DNA from: Natronorubrum texcoconense
Lineage (GTDB): Archaea; Halobacteriota; Halobacteria; Halobacteriales; Natrialbaceae
Length of the DNA: 64,000 bases
Reading direction: 5' to 3'
Assembly: GCF_900100335.1 (NCBI RefSeq)
Contig: NZ_FNFE01000001.1
Location: 682,001 to 746,000 of the forward strand
The position numbers were made by a program, and so were the translations under genes. A model generated the notes under the pieces. It worked only from the letters and a program-made list of their open reading frames with translations, was not told the DNA's origin and ran no database searches. Below are positions 33,589 through 41,348 of the stretch, in pieces; within the stretch, counting starts at the first letter, position 1, and the number at the start of each line of letters is the position of its first letter.

Positions 33589-35340
33589 TCAGTGCAGGAA
33601 CTCGCGCAGGTCCTCGAGGTCCCACGTGTTGATCACGTCGGCAGGCTCGGCCCAGCCCCGGCGGGCGGTGTGGACGCCCCAGCGCATGTACTCGAGCGTT
33701 GCCGGCTGGTGGGCGTCGGTGTTGATCGAGATGGGTGCGCCCTCCTTGAGGGCGGCCTGTACGGCGCTCCCCCAGAGGTCGAGCCGGCGCGGGTTGGCGT
33801 TGATCTCGAGGGCGGTATCATGTTCCGCGGCGGCCGCTCCGAGTCGTCGCGCGTCGAACTCCAGTCCGGAGCGCTCGTTGAGCAGGCGGCCGCTGGGATG
33901 GCCCAGCACGTCGACGGCGGGGTTCTCGATCGCGCGGACGAGCCGTTCGGTGGCCGTCTCGGCGTCCTGATCGAGCGCGCTGTGGGGCGAGGCGACGATC
34001 ACGTCCAGCGCCTCGATCACCTCCTCGGTGAGGCCGATCTCGCCGTCGGCGTCGACGTTGGCTTCGATGCCGGCGAGGATCTCGATCTCGCTCGCGGCGG
34101 CGACCTCTCGGATCCCCTCGACCTGCTCGAGGATTTCGGTGGCCGAGAGCCCCATCCCGCCGACGATTCCGGGGCCCTCAGCGTGATCAGCGACGCCGTA
34201 GAACTCGTAGCCCAACTCCGCGGCGGCGTCGACCATCGCCTCGATGCTCGTGTTGCCGTCGGACCACTCGGTGTGGGTGTGCAGATCCCCGCGGATATCC
34301 TCTCGAGTGACGAGGTCGGGCAACTCGCCGTTTTCGGCGGCGGCGATCTCGCCCCGATCCTCGCGGAGTTCCGGCGGAATCCACGGCAGGCCGAGGGCTT
34401 CGTACATCCCCTCCTCCGTCTCGCCGGCTACTCGCTCGCCGACGCGCTGGTCGGATTCGGGGTCGTCGACGTTACTTACGTCGAACGCGCCGTACTCGTT
34501 TAACTTCATGTCGCGGGCGATCGCGTAGTTGCGAAGCCGGACGTTGTGGTCCTTGCTTCCCGTGAAGTACTGCAGCGCGGAGCCGAACTCCTCTGGGACG
34601 ACCACGCGAAGATCCACGCGGATCTCGCCGACGCGGATGCTCGCCTTCTCGGGGCCGGACTCAATCTCGCTGTCGACGGAGTCCCAATCGACGAACGCCT
34701 CGATGACGTCTTCGCTCCGCTCGGTCGCGACGAGGGCGTCTACGTCACCGATCGTCTCCCGCCAGCGCCGGATCGAGCCGGCGACCTCGCAGCGCTCGAC
34801 GGCTTCGAGCCCCTCGAGAAACACGAGCACGTCGTCCGCGAGCGGACGGGCCTCGCCCAGCAGTTGGCGCTGGCCGACCTCGCGAGCGAACTCGATTCCT
34901 TCGCGGATGTTCTCTTCGGTTTTCGGGCCGAATCCTTTGATTTCCTGGATCTCGCCGGCCTCGGCGGCTTCCTCGAGGTCGTCTAACGTCTGCACGCCGA
35001 GTTCGCGGTAAAGTTTCCCCGCCGTCTTCGGACCGACGCCTTCGATTCTGGTGATGTCGGCGATGTCGATCGGCAGCTCCTCGCGGAGTTCCTCGAGTTC
35101 CTCGATCTGCCCCGTCTCGACGTACTCGACGACTTTCGACGCGATGGCGTCGCCGACGCCGTCGATCTCCTCGAGAATCTCCTCGTCGCCCGCCGCGACC
35201 CGATCCCCGATCGGCACGGGGTGGGCCTGGATGTTCTCGGCCGCGCGTCGGTACGCGCGCGGTTTGTACTCGACGCCGTCGGCTGCGAGCAGGTCTGCGA
35301 ACTCCTCGAAGCGGCCGGCGATTTCGGCGTTGGTCACCAT
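33589..35340 (-). CDS. polX: Family X DNA polymerase/3'-5' exonuclease (PolX)
   Basis: A 583-aa PolX. Residues 1-150 contain the 8-kDa-like and helix-hairpin-helix segments (IDGVGDAIASKVVEYVETG, IEGVGPKTAGKLYRELGV). The nucleotidyltransferase core has GSIRRWRETIGDVDALVAT with the metal Asp pair. The C-terminal PHP exonuclease runs from GDLHTHTEWSDG through GVADHAEG, SPHSALD and GHPSGR to NTDAH. It fills gaps in base-excision repair. Its ATG overlaps the TAA of the upstream DUF5788 gene (35340-35342), indicating coupling. Confidence 0.95.
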   Translation of the reverse strand: MVTNAEIAGRFEEFADLLAADGVEYKPRAYRRAAENIQAHPVPIGDRVAAGDEEILEEIDGVGDAIASKVVEYVETGQIEELEELREELPIDIADITRIEGVGPKTAGKLYRELGVQTLDDLEEAAEAGEIQEIKGFGPKTEENIREGIEFAREVGQRQLLGEARPLADDVLVFLEGLEAVERCEVAGSIRRWRETIGDVDALVATERSEDVIEAFVDWDSVDSEIESGPEKASIRVGEIRVDLRVVVPEEFGSALQYFTGSKDHNVRLRNYAIARDMKLNEYGAFDVSNVDDPESDQRVGERVAGETEEGMYEALGLPWIPPELREDRGEIAAAENGELPDLVTREDIRGDLHTHTEWSDGNTSIEAMVDAAAELGYEFYGVADHAEGPGIVGGMGLSATEILEQVEGIREVAAASEIEILAGIEANVDADGEIGLTEEVIEALDVIVASPHSALDQDAETATERLVRAIENPAVDVLGHPSGRLLNERSGLEFDARRLGAAAAEHDTALEINANPRRLDLWGSAVQAALKEGAPISINTDAHQPATLEYMRWGVHTARRGWAEPADVINTWDLEDLREFLH

Positions 35341-35777
35341 TATCGTCCCCCCCGACTGCCGGCGTCGTCGTCGCCGAGGGCCTGCTTCAGGAACGACATC
35401 CAGCGCTTTCGATCGGCTGCCTGCTGGGCCTTTTGCTCGCGCTCGAGGTCGGTCGGGCCGAGGCTCTCCAAGGCGTTCAGCGCCCGATCGATCCCAATGA
35501 TGCTCTGGGCGAGGTCCTCGCCTTCCGCGCGGGAGATGTCTTCTTCCTCGATGGCCTCGAGGCGATCGTTCCGTTCGCGGCGCAGGTTCTTCTTCGCCTG
35601 CTCGACGCGGTCGCGCTCGCCGGCCGGGACCGTCTCGCGGCGCTTGATCTCGAAGACGAACGTCCGGAGGTCGATCGCCTCGCCCTGGACGGTGATCGTC
35701 TCGGGGATGTCCGCGCCGACGGTCGCGCCATCGCGCTCGACGCGCTCGAGCAGCTGCTTGCGCTCGTATGCTTGCAC
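35340..35777 (-). CDS. DUF5788 family haloarchaeal protein
   Basis: A 145-aa soluble helical protein starting at GTG 35777 (reads MQAYERKQLLERVERDGATVG). It contains a charged coiled-coil-like region (RRETVPAGERDRVEQAKKNLRRER). I associate it with the haloarchaea-only DUF5788; no activity is known. Its stop overlaps the polX start, and the tight coupling suggests a link to PolX-dependent repair, which is inference only. A TATA-like ATTTTTG lies about 29 nt upstream. Confidence 0.8.
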   Translation of the reverse strand: MQAYERKQLLERVERDGATVGADIPETITVQGEAIDLRTFVFEIKRRETVPAGERDRVEQAKKNLRRERNDRLEAIEEEDISRAEGEDLAQSIIGIDRALNALESLGPTDLEREQKAQQAADRKRWMSFLKQALGDDDAGSRGGR

Positions 35778-36053
35778 GCCTCGATATCCGGGTTGGGTGG
35801 GCAAAAATGTACAGTTCGTCCCTGCTGGGGTGGGCCGCCGCCACGTTTCGACCGCCCTCGAACCGATCGGATTCGACGGTGTTCGGTCGAGCGAACGATT
35901 CGGACGGTCTTCAAGCTGGGACTGATAGCCCGGTCGAACTGTTAGGGATGGAAAACTGTCGCGAGCGCGGATGTAAGCCCGCCATTCGCGCCGCGATTCA
36001 GCGTGAGGGACGAACCCCAAATCCCTTAGCGGTGCCACACATACCCCCGGTCA

Positions 36054-36983
36054 ATGGCGAAGTGCGACGTGTGTGGGAAAGACGAAAGCATGCCCTACAA
36101 CTGTCGGCACTGCGGGGGCACCTACTGTGGTGAACACCGACTGCCGGAGAACCACGACTGTACGGGGCTCCAGAACTGGAACGACCCCGACGGGGTCTTC
36201 GACAGCGGGTTCGACGACTCCGTAAACGGCGGTGGAAGCAAATCGAAGGCCTCGAGTCTCACCGATAAACTCCCCATCAACACCGGCGCGGGCGGGCCGC
36301 TCGCGTACTTCCGCGGGAACATGACCTACACGCTGCTGGCGCTGATGTGGATCACGTTCCTCGCGCAGCTAATCACGCAGGCCGTCGCCGGTCCGCGCGT
36401 CGCTCAGGACCTGTTCGTCCTCTCCTCGTGGAACGTCGAGTACGTCTGGACGTGGGTCACCTCGACCTTTGCACACGGCGGCTTCATGCACATCGTGTTC
36501 AACAGCATCGTGATATTCTTCTTCGGACCGCTCGTCGAGCGCTACGTCGGTTCGCTGAAGTTGGCCATCCTGTTCGTCGTGAGCGGCGCCCTCGCCGGCC
36601 TCGGACAGATCGGTATCTCGATGGCGCAGGGAGATCCCTCGAGCGTTCTCGGGGCCAGCGGGGCCGCGCTCGCGATCCTGGGCGTCATCACGATCTTGAA
36701 CCCGAACCTCCGAGTCTACCTGTTCTTCATGATCCCGATGCCGCTGTGGATACTGACGGCCGGTTTCGCGATCCTCAGCCTCGGCTTCATCGGCGGCGGC
36801 GCGGCGGGCGCGTTCAACATCGCCCACGCGGCACACCTGATCGGCCTCGTCATCGGACTGGCTTACGGCGAGTACATCAAACGAACCCAGAACGTTCGCG
36901 CGCCGAGCCAACTCCAACTCGGCGGCGGCGGTCCCGGCGGACCGGGCGGGCCGGGTGGTCCCGGCGGCCGACGACGGTTCTAA
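36054..36983 (+). CDS. Rhomboid intramembrane protease with AN1-type zinc finger
   Basis: A 309-aa membrane protease. Residues 3-40 form an AN1-like zinc finger (CDVCGKDESMPYNCRHCGGTYC...H...H...C), then a linker, then six hydrophobic helices with the rhomboid dyad: Ser in LGASGAALA and His in IAHAAHLIGLVIGLAYG; the HGGFMHIVFN loop motif is also present. The last 25 residues are Gly/Pro-rich. Such proteins cut membrane-anchored substrates. A TATA-like AAATCCCTTA lies about 30 nt before the ATG. Confidence 0.93.
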   Translation: MAKCDVCGKDESMPYNCRHCGGTYCGEHRLPENHDCTGLQNWNDPDGVFDSGFDDSVNGGGSKSKASSLTDKLPINTGAGGPLAYFRGNMTYTLLALMWITFLAQLITQAVAGPRVAQDLFVLSSWNVEYVWTWVTSTFAHGGFMHIVFNSIVIFFFGPLVERYVGSLKLAILFVVSGALAGLGQIGISMAQGDPSSVLGASGAALAILGVITILNPNLRVYLFFMIPMPLWILTAGFAILSLGFIGGGAAGAFNIAHAAHLIGLVIGLAYGEYIKRTQNVRAPSQLQLGGGGPGGPGGPGGPGGRRRF

Positions 36984-37066
36984 TCGCCCGTCGCTCGCCG
37001 AACCGCTTGAGCACCCCCTCGCAACCCAGGCACTGATTTTCACCCACTGCCAACTCGTCACTATCG

Positions 37067-37864
37067 ATGACTCCACCTCGTCCGGATCTCGCTCCCGACG
37101 GCTCGCTCGAGCGCGACGACATGGAAGCCCTCCAGCGCGAAATCGCCGACGCCGCGGTCTTCGAGGACGACTTTTCGTTCGACCCGGGGGCACTGTCGAA
37201 CCCGCTCGCGACGGCCTCGAGCCCCGACGACCCGCCGATCGTCGCGGGCGTCGACCAGTCCTTCCTCACGAACGCCGAAGGCGACCAGGACCGCGCGCTG
37301 AGCGCCGTCGTCGCGATGCAAGGCGGCGAGGTGATCGAGCGCGTCCACGCGGTGACGCCGCTCGAGATCCCCTACATCCCCGGCCTGCTCGCGTTCCGCG
37401 AGGGCGGACCGATCCTTGAGGCGCTCGAGGCACTCTCAGTCGCTCCCGATCTATTTCTCTTCGACGGCAGCGGCCGCATTCACTTCCGACAGGCCGGTAT
37501 CGCGACTCACATGGGCGTTATCCGGGACGTGCCAGCCGTCGGCGTCGCGAAGAGCCTGCTCTGTGGCACGCCGCGCGGGGAGACGGAGAACCTCCCAGCG
37601 GGTACTCGAGTCCCCATCGAGGCCAACTCGCGGGTCGACTGTCCCGACGGCAGCCTGATCGGCTACGCGGTCCAGACGCGCCAATATGACTCACCGGATC
37701 GGTACATCAACCCGCTGTACGTCAGCCCCGGCCACCGCGTCGGTCCCGAAACTGCGGCCGATATCGCGCTCGCACTCGCTTCGTCGTACAAACTTCCCGA
37801 ACCCGTCCGACTGGCCGACAGCTACGCGGACGAGGCGAAACGAGAAGTCTACGAGACGTCCTGA
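37067..37864 (+). CDS. nfi: Endonuclease V (deoxyinosine 3' endonuclease)
   Basis: A 265-aa endonuclease V that nicks DNA 3' of deaminated bases (inosine). Catalytic Asp in GVDQSF, Glu-containing YIPGLLAFREGGP, second Asp in FLFDGSGRIHFRQAGIATHMG, and late TRQYDSPDRYINPLYVSPGHR match the family. About 35 extra acidic N-terminal residues precede the domain. The ATG at 37067 is the natural start; an internal ATG (MEALQREIADAAV) is also plausible. Confidence 0.92.
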   Translation: MTPPRPDLAPDGSLERDDMEALQREIADAAVFEDDFSFDPGALSNPLATASSPDDPPIVAGVDQSFLTNAEGDQDRALSAVVAMQGGEVIERVHAVTPLEIPYIPGLLAFREGGPILEALEALSVAPDLFLFDGSGRIHFRQAGIATHMGVIRDVPAVGVAKSLLCGTPRGETENLPAGTRVPIEANSRVDCPDGSLIGYAVQTRQYDSPDRYINPLYVSPGHRVGPETAADIALALASSYKLPEPVRLADSYADEAKREVYETS

Positions 37865-37898
37865 GCGGCAAATGAGGAGATCGGTGCGGCGGCAATCG

Positions 37899-38795
37899 CT
37901 ATGATGGGGTCAAGAGCTGTCGAATCTGGGTGAGCACCGACCCGCCGACGGTGTCTCCGTCGCGGGCTAGAATGACCGTCTTGTCGGTCTGGCGAGTGAC
38001 CGTCCGCGGAATCGTCCCGACGAGCCGACGCTGAATGACGCCCTGACGCGTCGCACCGAACACGACGACGTCGTGATCGGCGGCGATATCGAGTAGTTCC
38101 GTCGCGACGTCGGTGCCGGCGTGGGTCGTCGCCTCCGTCCGAACGGGTGGTCCCGGCGCCTCCTCGAGAGCGGCCCGCGCCTGCTCGATGTACTCGCCGG
38201 CCGCGCTCGAATCCGTCTCCCTGTCGACGACCGACGCCAGGTGGACGGTCGCATCGTTTCGCGCGGCGATCGCGGTCGCGACGTGGACCGCCGGACGGAC
38301 GTGCGGGCCGCCCGCGACCGGAACCAGGATCGAGTCGACGCCGTTCGCCTCGTGACCGATGCGTTCGACGTAGAGGTCACACGGCGCGCGTTCGATGAGT
38401 CGATCGATCGTCGTCCCGAGAACGGCGTCGGTTCGGCTTCCACGCGCCTCCCAGCCGGCGACGAGTGCCCGCGCGTCGGTCTGTTCGACCGCCGCGAGGA
38501 TGCCCTCGGAGACCGAGTGACTGACGACCTGTGCATCGTCGACGGTGACGTCGTCGGGTGCGACGGCAATCGCTCTATCCAACAACTCTCGACTGTTTCC
38601 CGCGTACTGATCGATGATCGTCTCGTCCGAGTAGACGGAAAACGGCGAGTCGTGTGATTTGACGACGACCGAGACGATTTTAATGGGACTCTCGCTCGCG
38701 CGAGCGAGATCACCGGCCGTTCGGACCAACTGTTCAACGCGGTCGGGGTTGCCGACCGCGACCAGTACCGGTTGGGTCGCTGCCGAGGTGCTCAT
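37899..38795 (-). CDS. Tandem universal stress protein (two UspA domains)
   Basis: A 298-aa protein made of two UspA-like domains (1-145 and 150-285). The second retains an ATP-binding-type glycine loop (VVFGATRQGVIQRRLVGTIPRTV), the first a degenerate one. Proteins of this kind are common in haloarchaea and may regulate nearby transporters; none is adjacent. The start codon is immediately preceded by the palindrome CGTGGTA / TACCACG. Divergent from the SDR gene. Confidence 0.88.
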   Translation of the reverse strand: MSTSAATQPVLVAVGNPDRVEQLVRTAGDLARASESPIKIVSVVVKSHDSPFSVYSDETIIDQYAGNSRELLDRAIAVAPDDVTVDDAQVVSHSVSEGILAAVEQTDARALVAGWEARGSRTDAVLGTTIDRLIERAPCDLYVERIGHEANGVDSILVPVAGGPHVRPAVHVATAIAARNDATVHLASVVDRETDSSAAGEYIEQARAALEEAPGPPVRTEATTHAGTDVATELLDIAADHDVVVFGATRQGVIQRRLVGTIPRTVTRQTDKTVILARDGDTVGGSVLTQIRQLLTPS

Positions 38796-39117
38796 ACGTG
38801 GTAAATAGTACCACGATAGTGAATAGCTCTCGGTTAGCGCTCGAGAACGTCACCGGTGCTGATGGATACTCTCGTCGATTCGTCGGTCGAGATCGGCCAA
38901 TAAAACTGGTGTCGGCGGATAGCCATCGACCCGATCATCGATCGCGCGTTGTCGCCACAGCGACGGACCGCTCCGGTACCAGTCGCTACAGTGCTCGAGC
39001 CACACGCCCCCGGCGTGACGGCGCACTTACTCGCCAAACCGAATCGTAGAAACCGAACAGTACGTTCAGCGCGACAAACCGTCGATACTTAGGTATCGTC
39101 TCTCGAACCCGTCACGT
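38796..39117. other. Divergent intergenic region, Usp / SDR
   Basis: 322 bp without a credible gene. Contains promoter elements for both flanking genes: a Usp-side TATA-like stretch near 38820-38827, the palindrome at 38797-38815 and, on the SDR side, CGATAC / GTATCG at 39083-39098 overlapping a TATA-like GATACTTA. Confidence 0.5.
38797..38815 (-). promoter_or_regulatory. Operator-like palindrome at the Usp start
   Basis: CGTGGTA (38797-38803), 5-nt spacer, TACCACG (38809-38815), a perfect 7-bp inverted repeat ending 2 nt before the start codon and downstream of a TATA-like element near 38822. The position fits a repressor site. Confidence 0.5.
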
Positions 39118-40167
39118 ATGGCCACCGCTGAGGACGTCGAGGAAGCCGACGATGGGGCGGACGGCACCGTCGTCGAGGAGGATCGCGAGGCCGAATCGAC
39201 TACGACCGAGACCGACGCGACCGATCGCACGTCGTCTGAAACCGCCACTGACGACCGTACAGCGTCCGGAACGACCACGGACGACCGCACCGTATCCGAG
39301 ACCACAACCGACGAGACGAGCGATCAGGACCGCTACGCGCGCAAGAAGAGCGTCCTGATCACGGGCTGTTCGTCGGGGATCGGGCGGGCGACCGCCGAGG
39401 CGTTCCTCGCCAACGACTGGCAGGTCTTTGCGACGGCGCGAAATCCGGACGACATCACGGCGCTCGAGGACGCCGGCTGTACGACCTTCGCGCTGGACGT
39501 CACCGATCCCGACCAGGTCGCCCGGGCGGTCGAACGGGTCGTCGACGACGCCGGTGCGATCGATTGCGTCGTCAACAACGCCGGCTACGCCCAGATGGGA
39601 CCGATGGAGGACATCTCGACGTCGGATCTCCACCGTCAGTTCGACGTCAACGTCTACGGCCCGCACCGACTCGTTCGCGCGGCGTTACCCCACATGCGCG
39701 CTCAGGGCGCCGGCCGAATCATCAACGTCTCGAGCGTCGTCGGTCGGATCTCGTTCCCCGGCTCGGGCGCGTACGCGGGCTCGAAACACGCCCTCGAGGC
39801 GATGAGCGACTCGCTGCGTGCGGAGGTCGAGGAGTTCGGCATCGACGTCACCGTGATCGAACCCGGGCCGGTCGAGACGAACTTCACCGATCGCGTCGAC
39901 GAGGAACTGCCGGAGAGCGAGCGTACGCCGGCCTACGAGACGCTGTACGAACTGTACGACGAGATGCAACTGATCGGCGGCGGCAGCGGGGGGCCGTTCG
40001 CCTCCGAGCCGAAAGACGTCGCGCGGGCGATTCTCGAGTCTGCGACGGCGCCCGAGCCGCCGGCCCGATACCCGGTCGGCCCGCTCGCTCAGTACGGCGT
40101 CTACGCACGATTCCTGCCGGACGCCCTCCGCGACGCGGGCTACCGGCTGCTCCGAAAACTGGTTTGA
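39118..40167 (+). CDS. Short-chain dehydrogenase/reductase with acidic N-terminal extension
   Basis: A 349-aa protein. Residues 1-75 are a Thr/Asp/Glu-rich, repetitive, probably disordered tail (units like TTDDRTVSETTTDE). The classical SDR follows: TGCSSGIGRAT cofactor loop, NNAGYAQ, catalytic Ser-Tyr-Lys (INVSSVVG, YAGSKHA), and EPGPVETNF. It resembles the 17-beta-hydroxysteroid-dehydrogenase-like classical SDRs, with substrate unknown. ATG 39118 is the only upstream start; an internal start would remove the tail, so the tail's reality depends on this choice. Confidence 0.88.
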   Translation: MATAEDVEEADDGADGTVVEEDREAESTTTETDATDRTSSETATDDRTASGTTTDDRTVSETTTDETSDQDRYARKKSVLITGCSSGIGRATAEAFLANDWQVFATARNPDDITALEDAGCTTFALDVTDPDQVARAVERVVDDAGAIDCVVNNAGYAQMGPMEDISTSDLHRQFDVNVYGPHRLVRAALPHMRAQGAGRIINVSSVVGRISFPGSGAYAGSKHALEAMSDSLRAEVEEFGIDVTVIEPGPVETNFTDRVDEELPESERTPAYETLYELYDEMQLIGGGSGGPFASEPKDVARAILESATAPEPPARYPVGPLAQYGVYARFLPDALRDAGYRLLRKLV

Positions 40168-40227
40168 ACCACCGGCCGATTCGTTCGGAACGCTTACACG
40201 ACCGGCTCTCGAACGTCGATCACTGTA

Positions 40228-40788
40228 ATGTCCAACAGCCGATCGAATGCGGTCGAACTCGCGGATCGAGTTTCGGCGCTCCTGTACGGCGTCGCCGGCT
40301 GGCTCCTCGTCGGGTTCGGACTGCTGTTCGGGCTGGTCGGGGCCGGGAACATCGTCGCCGGCGCGACACAGGGGGCCGTAGTCGGATACGCGTTGCTGGC
40401 GGTGCTCTGGCTCGTCGCCTCGTTCGTGCTCGTCGCCTTCGGCATCTTCGTCAATCCGGAAATGCGACGGCGGTTGGACCGTCGGCACTCGCCGTCGGCG
40501 TTCGGCCGCGTTCGGTCGGTCGATCGACGGGTCGTCCGCTCCGACGAGGACTGCGACGAACGCTGTGTCGCCTGTGACTCTCGCGTCGAGCGGGGACTGG
40601 TTCGGCGCTATCGAGAGGAGTACGCGCTCGCGGGGCTGCCGGTCTACACGCGGAAAGTGGACTACAACTACTACTGTCTCGAGTGTGCGACGGCGGAACT
40701 GTCGGATGAGTCGGCAGCCAGCGACGGCAGTCGGGACGTCGAACGCGGTCGTCGAACCGCGGACGACCGCCATCTCGAGCGACGATAA
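40228..40788 (+). CDS. Membrane protein with C-terminal zinc ribbon
   Basis: A 186-aa protein with two hydrophobic helices (residues 17-40 and 48-75), then a basic linker and a cytoplasmic zinc-ribbon-like part with CVAC and CLEC about 45 residues apart (CVACDSRVERG, YNYYCLECATAE). The C-terminal 30 residues are charged and disordered. No family recognised with confidence. It follows the SDR gene by 60 nt in the same direction, but a functional link is unknown. Confidence 0.7.
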   Translation: MSNSRSNAVELADRVSALLYGVAGWLLVGFGLLFGLVGAGNIVAGATQGAVVGYALLAVLWLVASFVLVAFGIFVNPEMRRRLDRRHSPSAFGRVRSVDRRVVRSDEDCDERCVACDSRVERGLVRRYREEYALAGLPVYTRKVDYNYYCLECATAELSDESAASDGSRDVERGRRTADDRHLERR

Positions 40789-40860
40789 TCGGGATCGTTG
40801 CTATGGGACGACCGGATTCGGTCGCTCGAGGGGCGGTCAGTCGGCGGGGTTCGGTTGCCG

Positions 40861-40956
40861 GTGTCGGTCTGCGGGAGCGTCAGCGGGGGTCGTCTGCCGG
40901 TCGGTGTCGGTCTGCGGGAGCGTCAGCGGGGGTCGTCTGCCGGTCGGTGTCGGTCT
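40861..40956. repeat. 43-bp tandem duplication
   Basis: Two perfect 43-bp units (40861-40903, 40904-40946) plus 10 bp of a third (40947-40956). The unit length is not a multiple of three, so each copy shifts the reading frame at the 3' end of the winged-helix gene. Confidence 0.85.
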
Positions 40957-41152
40957 CGACGAGCGTGTACACCCCACCAGTGCACTGACGGATATGCCCG
41001 GCTCGCTGGAGGGACCGACAGCGGCGCTCGACGGTTACCGGATGCGTCTCGAGGGCCGTCGCGAGATCGGCGATCGTCGCCGGACTGGACGCCTCGAGCG
41101 CCTCGAGGATCGCATCTGCCTGCGTTCGTTCTGGGGTGTCGTGGTCTGGCAT
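40880..41152 (-). CDS. Small winged-helix DNA-binding protein
   Basis: A 90-aa protein. Residues 8-62 form a winged helix (QADAILEALEASSPATIADLATALETHPVTVERRCRSLQRAGHIRQCTGGVYTL). The C-terminal 25 residues (DTDRQTTPADAPADRHRPADDPR) are encoded by the 43-bp tandem repeat and are probably disordered; the ancestral end is unclear because the repeat changes frame. Target unknown. Confidence 0.7.
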   Translation of the reverse strand: MPDHDTPERTQADAILEALEASSPATIADLATALETHPVTVERRCRSLQRAGHIRQCTGGVYTLVETDTDRQTTPADAPADRHRPADDPR

Positions 41153-41348
41153 ACCGTCTCATCCATCACGTATTCGGCGGAGCGTATCAACCGGACACCC
41201 GGTTCCCAGCCAGTCGGAACGTGGTTTCCGTTGGTAATTGAGAGTGTGCAGTCCGACGAGAGAGCACGTTCAGTATGTCGCCGCTCGATGGGGTCTTACG
41301 GCCGAAACCGGTCGTTCGGCCGAACGGTCTCGAGATCGTCGTCGCGCG

